Part shown: piece by piece, positions 35,839 through 44,484 of the stretch
Layout: the number at the start of each line of letters is the position of its first letter
Numbering within the stretch: position 1 is the first letter of the stretch
Assembly: GCF_017815135.1 (NCBI RefSeq)
Contig: NZ_JAGJCF010000006.1
Location: 216,232-280,231 of the forward strand
Direction of reading: 5' to 3'
From: Jiella mangrovi
Lineage (GTDB): Bacteria; Pseudomonadota; Alphaproteobacteria; Rhizobiales; Rhizobiaceae
Length of the DNA: 64,000 nucleotides
The notes under the pieces: generated by a model
Database searches by the model: none
The model's input: the letters and a program-made list of their open reading frames with translations, nothing else
Told to the model about the DNA's origin: nothing
Program-made: the position numbers and the translations under genes

Positions 35839-38154
35839 TCACCCCGCAGCGCGCTTCAAAATCCGCACCGGCACGGACTTCGCCGCCGGCACATGCGCCC
35901 GGCGCGAATGGTGCCAGAGCGGGATCAGCGCGTTCAGCTCGGGATAGTAGCCCGCGCAGTTGCCCTTCGGGATCTGCCATTCGTGGACGCGGTAGTCCTC
36001 GACCCGCCGGGTCACGCCGTCATCGGCATGGGTTTCGATGTCCACCCGGTCCTGATCGGTCAGACCGAGGCGGCGCATGTCCTCGGCGTTCATGAGGATC
36101 ACCATTCGGGTGCCTTTGACGCCGCGCAGCCGGTCGTCATAGCCGTAGACGGTGGTGTTGAACTGGTCGTTGGAGCGAACGGTGATCAGCTTCAACACGT
36201 CCTTCGAGGTGGTGTCGATGTCCGGATCGACGTCGAAGCTCTCGGGGGTCAGGAAATTCGCCTTCTTCGTGTCGGTGCGCCATTCGCGCCGTGCCGCGCC
36301 GATGTCGCGGCGAAAGCCGCCCGGTGTCCCGAGGCGCTCGTTGAAATCCCTGAAATCCGTCGGATAGGCTCTTTCGATTGCCGATCGCACACGGCCGTAA
36401 TCGGCGGTCCACTCGTCCCACGGCACCGTCGATTTGCCCGGCACCGTCGCCTTGGCGAGCTCGGCGATGATCTTCGGCTCGGAGAGGAGTTCGCGCGAGG
36501 CCGGCTCCGTATGCCCGATCGAGGCATGGATGCAGGCGGTGGAATCCTCGACCGAGACCACCTGCTCGGTGCCGTGCTGGGCGTCGCGCTCCAGCCGGCC
36601 GAGGCATGGCAGGATGTAGGTCTTCTCGCAGGCGAGCAGGTGATTGCGGTTGAGCTTGGTCGAGATCTGGACGTTGAGGCGCATCTTGCGCCATGCCTCC
36701 TCGACCCGCTCGGTCTCCGGCACGGCCCGTGAGAAATTGCCGCCGAGGCAGACGAAGCCTTTGACCGATCCGTCGATGATGCCCTCGCAGGCCTCGATCG
36801 TATCGAGGCCCTTTTCCTTCGGAACGGTGAAGCCGTAGAACTCCTCGAACTTTTCGTGCGGGATGAGTTCGAGCTTTTCGGTGATGCCGACGGTGCGCTG
36901 GCCCTGCACGTTGGAATGGCCGCGGATCGGCGAGATGCCGGCCCCCTCCTTGCCCATCATGCCGCGCATGAGAAGAAGATTCACCAGCATCTGGACGTTT
37001 TCGATGCCGTGCCGGTGCTGCGTGAGGCCCATGCCGTAATTGGCGATGACCCTTTCGGCCTTGGAATAGACCCGCGCGACATGCTCCAGCTCGTCGCGGG
37101 GGATGCCGGAGCATTGGGCGATCAGATCCCAGTCGGAGCCGCGCACGAAAGCCTCGAAGTCTTCGAAACCATGGCAATGCTCGGCGATGAAGCCGACGTC
37201 GAGAACCCGCTTGCCGCCGACCTCTTTGGCCGCATCGTCGAGGGCGAATACGGCCTTGGCGATGCCGGTCATCGCTGCGATGTCACCGCCGACGCGAACC
37301 TGGTAATAGTCGCTCGACATCTTCGTTCCCTCGTCGGGAGAGATCATCTCGAGCGGGTTCTGCGGACTTTTGAAGCGCATCAGCCCGCGCTCCTCGAGCG
37401 GGTTGAAGGTGATCACCGGCGCGCCGCGCTTGCGCGCCTTCTGCACCCAGTGCAGCAGACGGGGCGCATTCGTTCCGGTGTTGTGTCCGAAGAAGAACAT
37501 CATGTCGGTGGCGTCGAAATCGTCGAGCACCACCGTGCCGACCGGCGAGCCGATCGATTCTGGCAGGCCGACGGATGTCGATTCGTGGCACATGTTGGAA
37601 CTGTCGGGCAGATTGTTGGAGCCGTAGATGCGCGAGAAGAGCTGCCACATATGCGAGGCTTCGAGGGACGCCCTGCCGGAGACGTAGAAGACCACCGATT
37701 TCGGATCGAGCGCGTTCAGCTCCTCGCCGATCTCGCGAAACGCGTCTTCCCACTTGATCGGAACATACTGATCGAGGCTGGCGTCGTATTTCATTGGGGT
37801 TGTGAGGCGACCCTGTTTCTCAAGGTCGTGATCGGTCCATTGAAGGAGTTCGGAGACGCGGTGCTTGGCGAAGAAGGCCCGGTCACAGCGCTTCGGGGTG
37901 ATCTCCCACATCGTCGCTTTGGCGCCGTTCTCGCAATATTCGAAGGGCTTGGGGTCGGCGGGCTTCGCCCAGGAGCAGGAGACGCACTGATAGCCGTCCG
38001 GCTTGTTCTGACGCTGCATCGTCGCCCAGACGGTGGACGCCAGAAGTCCCTCCTGAGCGGACTTGTCGACGAGCGACTTGACCGAGCCCCAGCCGCCGGT
38101 CGGCTCCTCATAGGGCTCGATGGTCGGCTTGTCGGTGTTTTCTGAGCGATCCAT
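35839..38154 (-). CDS. FdhF/YdeP family molybdopterin oxidoreductase
   Basis: 771 residues, molybdopterin-guanine-dinucleotide oxidoreductase of the YdeP group. It has a YQCVSCSWAKP motif near residue 55, where an Fe-S cluster may bind, but not the full four-cysteine CxxCxxxC motif of formate dehydrogenases. The cofactor region includes DSSNMCHESTSVGLPESIG and FFFGHNTGTNAPRL; the C-terminal domain has the usual aspartate-decarboxylase-like barrel. YdeP is linked to acid resistance in E. coli; substrate unknown. GAGGGG lies 7 bases before the ATG at 38154; a TTG at 38169 would add five residues. Confidence 0.88.
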   Translation of the reverse strand: MDRSENTDKPTIEPYEEPTGGWGSVKSLVDKSAQEGLLASTVWATMQRQNKPDGYQCVSCSWAKPADPKPFEYCENGAKATMWEITPKRCDRAFFAKHRVSELLQWTDHDLEKQGRLTTPMKYDASLDQYVPIKWEDAFREIGEELNALDPKSVVFYVSGRASLEASHMWQLFSRIYGSNNLPDSSNMCHESTSVGLPESIGSPVGTVVLDDFDATDMMFFFGHNTGTNAPRLLHWVQKARKRGAPVITFNPLEERGLMRFKSPQNPLEMISPDEGTKMSSDYYQVRVGGDIAAMTGIAKAVFALDDAAKEVGGKRVLDVGFIAEHCHGFEDFEAFVRGSDWDLIAQCSGIPRDELEHVARVYSKAERVIANYGMGLTQHRHGIENVQMLVNLLLMRGMMGKEGAGISPIRGHSNVQGQRTVGITEKLELIPHEKFEEFYGFTVPKEKGLDTIEACEGIIDGSVKGFVCLGGNFSRAVPETERVEEAWRKMRLNVQISTKLNRNHLLACEKTYILPCLGRLERDAQHGTEQVVSVEDSTACIHASIGHTEPASRELLSEPKIIAELAKATVPGKSTVPWDEWTADYGRVRSAIERAYPTDFRDFNERLGTPGGFRRDIGAARREWRTDTKKANFLTPESFDVDPDIDTTSKDVLKLITVRSNDQFNTTVYGYDDRLRGVKGTRMVILMNAEDMRRLGLTDQDRVDIETHADDGVTRRVEDYRVHEWQIPKGNCAGYYPELNALIPLWHHSRRAHVPAAKSVPVRILKRAAG

Positions 38155-38334
38155 GGTTGCCCCTCGCAATCTGCCCGCCGGTCAAAACCGAGGCGAGAAT
38201 TTCATTAGCTCCAATGTTCCAAACTCACGGGCATCGCTGGGGTTGCAGCAAAGGCGATGCGCAGGCCCGATTTCTCAGAACCGCCTGACGCGAGGGCCGT
38301 GCTGAGGAGCAAAGAGACGACGGTCTTTATCAAG

Positions 38335-38880
38335 TCAGCGATGTACGACGAGACGCGTTCGCGGGCTAAGAAAGGGCATCAAAAGCCGCATGGCAGACGG
38401 CTCGATGGCCACGCAGCCCTCGGTCGGCGGAAAGCCCGGGCGGGCGATGTGGAAGAAGATCGCGCTGCCGCGCCCGCGGCCGCGCCGACTGTAGTTCCAG
38501 TCGAGCACCACGACCACATCGTAGAGCCGGTCCGTGCGCGCCAGACTTTCCGCGCTCGCGCGAAAAGGCAGGCGCACGTGACGATTGTAGGAGGCATGCG
38601 TCGGTTCGTCGCACCACCCGTCTTTGCCGGGCTGCACTTCACGGGTGCAGAGCCGGCTTGCCGGACGGCTCTTGCGGCCGGAGCCGGTTCGGGTTCGATA
38701 CCACGCCTTAACGAGGCGCATTTCGGCGACGGGCGTTGCGCCATCGCCTTCGCGTTTGAAGACCGTGGTGCCAGAGCGTCCGAGTGCGCAGGCGATGCGA
38801 AACGGGCCGGCGGCGAGGATGCCACGTCTTAGATCACCGGGTTTGCGCCGGACGGTGATGCGACGGATCGTGCCGTTCAA
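38335..38880 (-). CDS. L,D-transpeptidase family protein
   Basis: 181 residues. The C-terminal motif IFFHIARPGFPPTEGCVAIE carries H144 and the catalytic Cys156 in the spacing of YkuD-like L,D-transpeptidases. It cross-links peptidoglycan or attaches proteins to it. No signal peptide is clear in this reading: the N-terminus is basic and Arg-rich, so export is unproven or the start is misplaced. It is divergent from the cenR-like regulator gene 134 bases away. Confidence 0.75.
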   Translation of the reverse strand: MNGTIRRITVRRKPGDLRRGILAAGPFRIACALGRSGTTVFKREGDGATPVAEMRLVKAWYRTRTGSGRKSRPASRLCTREVQPGKDGWCDEPTHASYNRHVRLPFRASAESLARTDRLYDVVVVLDWNYSRRGRGRGSAIFFHIARPGFPPTEGCVAIEPSAMRLLMPFLSPRTRLVVHR

Positions 38881-39014
38881 GGCGAAATGCCCCTTGCGCC
38901 TTCTGCAACAGTGTTGTCCTAGCGATGAAATCCCTATGTTACAATCAATCCGCCGGGAATTTGCGGCGGGGACACCCGCAACTTTGAATTTGAAACGCAG
39001 AACTGCGGTGAGGG

Positions 39015-39698
39015 ATGAGCGCTAGAAGCATACTGATCGTCGATGACGACGACGACCTGAGAGAGACCCTGGCCGAGCAGCTTTCCCTGCACGAGGAATT
39101 CAACGTCCTGCAGGAAGACACCGCGGCAAAGGGCGTGGCTACGGCGAGAGGGGGTCTGATCGATCTCGTCGTCATGGATGTCGGCCTTCCGGACATGGAT
39201 GGGCGGGAGGCGGTGAAGGTCCTGCGCAAGAGCGGGTTCAAGGCGCCGATCATCATTTTGACGGCGCAGGACGCCGATTCCGACACGATTCTCGGCCTCG
39301 AGGCCGGGGCGAACGACTATGTCACCAAGCCGTTCCGCTTCGCGGTGCTGCTGGCCCGCATCCGGGCGCAGCTGCGCCAGCACGAGCAGAGCGAGGACGC
39401 GACCTTCCAGGTCGGCCCCTATGTCTTCAAGCCGAGCCAGAAGGTGCTGATCGACGAGAAGGGGGCGAAGATCCGGCTGACCGAGAAGGAAACCGCGATC
39501 ATTCGCTATCTCTACCGCGCCGACCGCAAGGTGATTACCCGCGACGTTCTGCTCGAGGAGGTCTGGGGCTACAATTCCGGCGTCACCACGCACACGCTGG
39601 AAACCCATGTCTACCGCCTGCGCCAGAAGATCGAGCCCGATCCCTCCAATGCGCGTCTCCTCGTGACGGAAGCCGGCGGCTACAAGCTGATGCCCTGA
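39015..39698 (+). CDS. cenR: Envelope response regulator CenR/OtpR-like
   Basis: A 227-residue OmpR-class regulator: receiver domain with DDDDD at 10-14, phospho-acceptor D55 in LVVMDVGLPDMDG and VTKPF; then a winged helix with LTEKETAIIRYLYRADRKVITRDVLLEEVWGYNSG and THTLETHVYRLRQKIE. The pattern is that of CenR of Caulobacter and OtpR of Brucella, regulators of the cell envelope. The cyclic-nucleotide-binding gene downstream matches the gene order reported for Brucella otpR. Orthology is judged from memory of these sequences. Confidence 0.8.
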   Translation: MSARSILIVDDDDDLRETLAEQLSLHEEFNVLQEDTAAKGVATARGGLIDLVVMDVGLPDMDGREAVKVLRKSGFKAPIIILTAQDADSDTILGLEAGANDYVTKPFRFAVLLARIRAQLRQHEQSEDATFQVGPYVFKPSQKVLIDEKGAKIRLTEKETAIIRYLYRADRKVITRDVLLEEVWGYNSGVTTHTLETHVYRLRQKIEPDPSNARLLVTEAGGYKLMP

Positions 39699-39702
39699 GG
39701 CA

Positions 39703-39729
39703 ACAACGGGCGAGCCGATCGCCCGTTGT
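39703..39729 (+). terminator. Hairpin after cenR
   Basis: ACAACGGGCGA and TCGCCCGTTGT form a perfect 11-bp stem with a 5-base loop, 5 bases after the cenR stop. There is no T tract, so it may end transcription weakly or protect the message. The remaining 280 bases before the next gene hold only a direct repeat TTCACGAT at 39843 and 39867. Confidence 0.55.
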
Positions 39730-40012
39730 CGAGGCGAGTTCGTCGCTGCGACGCGAGTGGGGCGCCCGGGCGCCGCGACGACATCCACGCTTTCGCCGCG
39801 CGGCAAGATTGTCGGCGCGAAAAGACAAAGCTTGCTTCCCCATTCACGATTCCTCTACCAAGTCCGTTCACGATAAGGTGGCCGTTCGGTTGCTGTCGCG
39901 GCCGCTGGCGAGCGCTTCGTTGCCGCCTTGATGGTTAACGGGGCGAGCGCGTTGCTGGCCACGAGACAAGACGCTGCGCCCCGGGGCCGGAGAAGATCGG
40001 TACGCCTGAACC

Positions 40013-40465
40013 ATGAGCCTCGAGAGCGACATCGCGGTCCTGCGGAAGGTCAGACTGTTCGACGGGCTTCAGACCGACCAGCTTCGGCTGCTGGCATTCG
40101 GTGCAGAGCACCGGCGGCTGAAAGCCGGTGAGTTCGTCTTTCGCGAGAATGCCCGGGCCGATGCCGGTTTCGTGATCGCCAGCGGAAACGTGACGCTGAC
40201 ACGCGGGCGCGGCGAGGCGGAGAAGATCGTGTCACGGCACGGGCCGGGTGCGCTTCTCGGCGAACTCTGCCTGATCGCCGAAACCACCCGCCCGACCAGC
40301 GCCAGGACGGAGACCGATTGCGATCTCATCCGTGTGTCGCGCCCGCTGTTTCGCCGGATGCTGGAGGAATATCCGGATTTCGCGGTGATGCTGCACGCGC
40401 GCATCCGCGATGAGCTGGAAACCATGCTCGCCGACATCGAGCGGCTGGAAGACCGGTTCGGCTGA
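40013..40465 (+). CDS. Cyclic nucleotide-binding domain protein
   Basis: 150 residues forming one CNB domain: FDGLQTDQLRLLAFGAEHRRLKAGEFVFRENARADAGFVIASGNVTL, then the phosphate-binding cassette region GPGALLGELCLIAETTRPTSARTETDCDLIRV. The Gly-Glu and Arg-Pro-Thr-Ser-Ala pattern agrees with cAMP/cGMP-binding cassettes. No DNA-binding or kinase domain is attached. Brucella carries a similar protein, annotated as a cAMP-dependent kinase regulatory subunit, next to otpR. It likely acts as a sensor in the cytoplasm. Confidence 0.85.
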   Translation: MSLESDIAVLRKVRLFDGLQTDQLRLLAFGAEHRRLKAGEFVFRENARADAGFVIASGNVTLTRGRGEAEKIVSRHGPGALLGELCLIAETTRPTSARTETDCDLIRVSRPLFRRMLEEYPDFAVMLHARIRDELETMLADIERLEDRFG

Positions 40466-40468
40466 CGC

Positions 40469-41629
40469 TCAGCCGCCGTGCTCCTTCTCGAGCGCAGCGG
40501 CGAGATTCTTCGGTTCGTAGTCCATCGTGCCCGAATTCCGTCCGTCGTCGCCGACGATGACGCGGACGTTCTTGCCGAAGCGCTGTCTGGCGCTTTCATG
40601 GATTGTTTCGTTGATCGAATCGATCGGATCTTCCGGGTAGGCGGTCTCGTAGAAGGCGGTGTGAAACTCAGCGCCGAGGATCTTTCGAATGGTCGGCGTG
40701 ATGCGGTCCTTGAAGCCGAAGGACACCCGCGACTCGTGCTGTGGCGCCTCGACCGGTCTGAGATCTTCGCGGCGGGGAAGCAGGCTGTCGTCCAGATCGA
40801 GCCCGCAGGCCCTGGCCTTTTCGGCCATCCAGTGAAGCGGAATGTCTGCGAGCTCACGGTTGCCATAGCCGCCGCCGACGTCGGAGTGGGCGCCGGCGAA
40901 CCAGACCTGCTCGATCGTCGCACCGGCGGGGATGTCACCCGTCCACAGGGTCGGGACGAATTCGTCCCGATGCTCGTCGATGGCGATGGCGTGATAGGCG
41001 TGTCTCGCCAGCCGGGACGGTGTCGTATCGTGGAATGCGAACTCTTTTTCGAGCAGCGGCAGGTCGATGGTCGAGGTTGGAATGCCGAGGGAGCCGACCG
41101 TGTCCCAGACGCCGAGGAACCTGATCTCCGGATCGTGGTGACAGTCGCTGCCGCTCGCCTCGCAGAAGCTCTTCGACGTCTTGTCGCCGCCCTCTTCGCG
41201 ATAATAGTCCCACGCGGCCTTGATGTCGCCGAGACGCTGGCGTTTCAGGAGGCCGGAGGTCGAAAGAAAGCCGGCCAGCGAACGGGCCGAGAAGGCGCCG
41301 CGCGAAAAGCCGAACAGAAAGATCTCGTCGGCCGGGATAAGATCGCCGTTTCCATCAGGGCGTTCCGGCAGATAGTTCTGGGCGAGAAACTGGTAGGCCG
41401 AGCGAATGTTGTCGTCGACGCCATTGCCGGTCGCGCCGTCGATGATCCGCTGCAGGCGATAGCCGGTCGAACCGACACCGCGCAGATAGAGCGTGATCTG
41501 GGGGATGTCGCCGCTGTCGCCCTTGACGGCCCGGGCGATCCTTTCGACGTTGGTCGCGTTGTCGCCGCTGGTATCGGCGTTGTTCCAGGTGCCGTCGAAA
41601 CAGACGACGAGACGCTTTTGTCCGCGCAT
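40469..41629 (-). CDS. DUF2235 alpha/beta hydrolase
   Basis: 386 residues starting KRLVVCFDGTWNNADTSGDN, the DUF2235 opening. A nucleophile elbow FGFSRGAFSARSLAGFL holds the Ser; a late FAGAHSDVGGGY supplies Asp and His region residues. DUF2235 covers bacterial phospholipase-like hydrolases, including some type VI secretion effectors of the Tle1 group. No secretion genes or immunity partner are nearby, so a housekeeping or unknown role is as likely. GGGAGG precedes the ATG. Converges with the CNB gene with 3 bases between stops. Confidence 0.85.
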   Translation of the reverse strand: MRGQKRLVVCFDGTWNNADTSGDNATNVERIARAVKGDSGDIPQITLYLRGVGSTGYRLQRIIDGATGNGVDDNIRSAYQFLAQNYLPERPDGNGDLIPADEIFLFGFSRGAFSARSLAGFLSTSGLLKRQRLGDIKAAWDYYREEGGDKTSKSFCEASGSDCHHDPEIRFLGVWDTVGSLGIPTSTIDLPLLEKEFAFHDTTPSRLARHAYHAIAIDEHRDEFVPTLWTGDIPAGATIEQVWFAGAHSDVGGGYGNRELADIPLHWMAEKARACGLDLDDSLLPRREDLRPVEAPQHESRVSFGFKDRITPTIRKILGAEFHTAFYETAYPEDPIDSINETIHESARQRFGKNVRVIVGDDGRNSGTMDYEPKNLAAALEKEHGG

Positions 41630-41718
41630 GCCAATCCTCCCTGGGGTCAGTCGCCAAGGTGGCGAAAGCTTACCATAGGGAAGTTTGAGGGCAACTGCAA
41701 TCTAGGGCTGTGGAATTC

Positions 41719-42522
41719 TCAGGCGGCAAACCGCGCGATCACCGGAACGTGGTCGGACGGCTTTTCCCAGCCGCGTACTTCCGAGAGGATTTCGACCTTC
41801 GAAAGCGCCGGCGCCATGTCGGCCGAGCCCCAGATGTGATCCAGCCGGCGGCCGCGGTTCGACGCGGCCCAGTCCTTCGCCCGGTAGCTCCACCAGGTGA
41901 ACAGCACCTCCTCCGGCGGAAAGTGCACCCGCATGAGGTCGGTCCAGTTGCCCTCGCTCTGGGCGGTGAGAAGCCCTTCGGTCTCGATGGGCGTGTGCGA
42001 GACGATCTTCAGGAGCTGCTTGTGGGACCAGACGTCGGTTTCCAGCGGCGCGATGTTGAGATCGCCGCAAAGGAGCGCCGAAACGCCTGCCTCGCCATTG
42101 GCATCGGTGCGGCGCAGCTCATCGATGAAGTCGAGCTTGTGGCGGAATTTCGGATTGATCTCGGGATCCGGCTCGTCGCCGCCGGCGGGAACATAGAGAT
42201 TGTGGATGCGGATCTTCTTGCCGGCGACGTCGATGCGCGTCGACAGGTGCCTCGCGTCGCCGACGGCGCAGAAATCCTGCCGGACGACGTCCTCGAACGG
42301 CAGCTTCGAGATCGTCGCGACGCCGTGATAGCCCTTCTGGCCATGGATCGCGACATGCTCGTAGCCGAGCGCTTTGAATGCCTTTTCCGGAAATTGGTCG
42401 TTCGGGCACTTGGTCTCCTGCAGACACAGGACATCCGGCTGGTGCTCGGTGAGGAACCGCTCGACGAGGCCGATCCTGAGGCGCACGGAGTTGATGTTCC
42501 AGGTGGCGAGGGAAAAGGACAT
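41719..42522 (-). CDS. xthA: Exodeoxyribonuclease III
   Basis: A 267-residue AP endonuclease/exonuclease of the EEP family: FSLATWNINSVRLR at the start, LCLQETKCPNDQFP with the metal-binding Glu, HNLYVPAGGD, GDLNIAP, and RLDHIWGS then the catalytic SDHVPV at the end. It cleaves abasic sites and degrades 3' ends in base-excision repair. The ATG at 42522 begins the conserved strand; 13 further upstream residues are not conserved. Confidence 0.94.
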   Translation of the reverse strand: MSFSLATWNINSVRLRIGLVERFLTEHQPDVLCLQETKCPNDQFPEKAFKALGYEHVAIHGQKGYHGVATISKLPFEDVVRQDFCAVGDARHLSTRIDVAGKKIRIHNLYVPAGGDEPDPEINPKFRHKLDFIDELRRTDANGEAGVSALLCGDLNIAPLETDVWSHKQLLKIVSHTPIETEGLLTAQSEGNWTDLMRVHFPPEEVLFTWWSYRAKDWAASNRGRRLDHIWGSADMAPALSKVEILSEVRGWEKPSDHVPVIARFAA

Positions 42523-42748
42523 GGGGCTCTGCGGGTTCGGGCGGGGAGGGCGGACGATCATGCCGGCTTATGACGCCGGGGCACGGCCGGCAAGCGCGGC
42601 AAGGCGGCTATCCCCATGCGAGTTCCCCGAGTTCATTTCAGTGGACGGGCGCGGATCACGGCCCACCGGGCATCACTTGCCGAGGTTTTCCGGTACCGTA
42701 TCTCAGCCCGCAGCGGCGACAATTCCCCACGGCAGACGGATCAATCCC

Positions 42749-43636
42749 ATGTTCGACGGCTTCACGACACGCATCATCCCCGGCGAGGGCGCCGACATCT
42801 TCTGCCGCATCGGCGGCGACGGTCCGCCGCTTCTGCTGATCCACGGCTATCCGCAGACGGGGGCGATGTGGGCCCCGATCGCGGAGCGTCTCGCCGAACG
42901 GTTTTCCCTCGTGATCCCCGATCTGCGCGGTTATGGACGCTCGTCGGTGCCGCAGAACGACGCGGAGAACCTCGCTTATTCCAAACGCCAGATGGGCCGC
43001 GACATGGCGGCGGTGATGAGCGCGCTCGGTCATGAGCGGTTTGCCGTCGCGGGTCACGACCGGGGCGCCCGCGTCGCCTATCGGATGGGCTTCGACATGC
43101 CGGAGCGGGTGGCGAGGCTTGCGGTCCTCGACATCGTGCCGGTGGCGGAGGTGTGGGAGCAGATGCATGCCGCAGAAGCGATGAAGATCTACCACTGGCC
43201 GTTCCTCGCCCAGCCGCATCCGCTTCCCGAGGCGCTGATCTCGGCCGATCCCGTCTTCTATCTGAAGTACACCATTGCCAGCTGGACCGGCGCGAAGTCG
43301 CTGGAGCCGTTTCCGCCCGAATCCTTCGCCGAATATGCCGAGCATTTTTCCAGGCCCGAGCATATTCAGGGCGCCTGCAACGACTACCGCGCCGGGGCGA
43401 CGATCGACTGGCGGCTGGACCGGGAGGATCGGGAGGCGGGGCGCAAGATCGGCGTGCCGTTGCTGGCACTCTGGGGGTCGGAAGGTATTCCGGCGTCGGG
43501 CGAGAGCCCGCTCGACGTCTGGCGGCGCTGGGCCGCCGACGTTGTTGGCAGGCCGATCGAAGCCGGGCATTTCATGGTCGAGGAAGCGCCGGAAGAAACG
43601 CTGACGGCGCTCCTCGACTTCTTCGGCAGGTCCTGA
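42749..43636 (+). CDS. Fluoroacetate/haloacetate dehalogenase-like alpha/beta hydrolase
   Basis: 295 residues. D104 (nucleophile, GHDRGARVAYRMG), R105, R108, D128, H149 and W150 (KIYHWPFLAQP), Y213 (NDYRAG) and H274 (EAGHFMVEEAP) line up, all at a constant offset of six, with Asp110, Arg111, Arg114, Asp134, His155, Trp156, Tyr219 and His280 of the Rhodopseudomonas palustris fluoroacetate dehalogenase. These residues form the catalytic triad, the carboxylate clamp and the fluoride pocket. The enzyme would hydrolyse haloacetates to glycolate in the cytoplasm. Activity on fluoroacetate is inferred. No transporter or regulator adjoins it. Confidence 0.87.
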   Translation: MFDGFTTRIIPGEGADIFCRIGGDGPPLLLIHGYPQTGAMWAPIAERLAERFSLVIPDLRGYGRSSVPQNDAENLAYSKRQMGRDMAAVMSALGHERFAVAGHDRGARVAYRMGFDMPERVARLAVLDIVPVAEVWEQMHAAEAMKIYHWPFLAQPHPLPEALISADPVFYLKYTIASWTGAKSLEPFPPESFAEYAEHFSRPEHIQGACNDYRAGATIDWRLDREDREAGRKIGVPLLALWGSEGIPASGESPLDVWRRWAADVVGRPIEAGHFMVEEAPEETLTALLDFFGRS

Positions 43637-43656
43637 GGGCGAAACGCTTCGCCCTC
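43635..43656. terminator. Hairpin between convergent dehalogenase and lolA
   Basis: GAGGGCGA, loop AACGCT, TCGCCCTC: a perfect 8-bp stem starting inside the dehalogenase stop codon. It lies in the 31-bp gap between two convergent genes and could serve both. T tracts are absent. Confidence 0.5.
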
Positions 43657-43667
43657 GACGAAGCGCC

Positions 43668-44318
43668 TCAGCGGCGGTTGCCGGTCTGGCCCTGCTCGAT
43701 CGCCGTATAGGGGATCTTGAAGGCCGAGTCCTGGATGTTGCCGCCTTCCTTGACGTTGTAAATCATCACCGTCGTCTCCTTGCCCTGCTTGTCGCGGATG
43801 GTCCACTGCTTCAGGTCGTAGGTCTTCGGATCGAACATCATGGTGATGCGCGAATTGCCGAAGACCGAGCGGTCGCCCATGACGATGGTGGTGAGATCCT
43901 TCTCTTCCTTGACGCTCTGGATATTGGCATTGGACAGGTTGATGCGCCGGTCGAGGAGAAGCTTCATCGGTGTCTGGGACAGGGGATAGGTGTCCCAGGT
44001 GTTGAGCTTCTTGTTGTTGATCGCGACGTTCGAGCCATCGGAGATCACCCGAAGCGGCGCGTTGGAATAGTCGAAGCGCACCTTTCCGGGGCGCTCGATG
44101 TAGAACTTGCCCTCCGACTGCCGTCCGTTCGAATCGAACTGGACGAAATCGCCGTGCATCGAGGGGATGGAAGCGAAGTGATCGGCGATCTTCTGGGCGG
44201 CGGCGCTCGCCTGCGCATAGGCGCCGGACATGGCGGCCGGCAGCAGCATGGCGGCGGCCGCGCCGACGATCACGGCGCGTCGGGCGCCGGTGCGGATGAT
44301 GTTCATGATTGTGGCCAT
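43668..44318 (-). CDS. lolA: Outer membrane lipoprotein carrier protein LolA
   Basis: 216 residues with a signal peptide ending SGAYAQ-ASA. The mature protein has KIADHFASIPSMHGDFVQFDSNGRQSEGKFYIERPGKVRFDYS and DPKTYDLKQWTIRDKQGKETTVMIYNV, the LolA half-barrel pattern. It ferries lipoproteins across the periplasm. The ATG at 44306 (NIIRTGARR) is an alternative start. Confidence 0.9.
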   Translation of the reverse strand: MATIMNIIRTGARRAVIVGAAAAMLLPAAMSGAYAQASAAAQKIADHFASIPSMHGDFVQFDSNGRQSEGKFYIERPGKVRFDYSNAPLRVISDGSNVAINNKKLNTWDTYPLSQTPMKLLLDRRINLSNANIQSVKEEKDLTTIVMGDRSVFGNSRITMMFDPKTYDLKQWTIRDKQGKETTVMIYNVKEGGNIQDSAFKIPYTAIEQGQTGNRR

Positions 44319-44484
44319 CTCGATGAGGCTTCCTCTCTCAGGAGCTTCGCCCTTCGGCGTCGCGCCGGTTCGCGCCCGGCGTCGGTTGTCTTTCGCTATC
44401 TTATGTCGGGAGCGTTACGTGGGGCTGCAATGGGGCCTAACCATGGCGTGATGGGCGGCCGGATGGCCGCGCCCCGCAGCGTCC

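Noticed and set aside
39843..39874. Direct repeat TTCACGAT, 24 bases apart, before the CNB gene
   Set aside because: Only two copies with no known regulator motif; may be chance in a 280-base gap.
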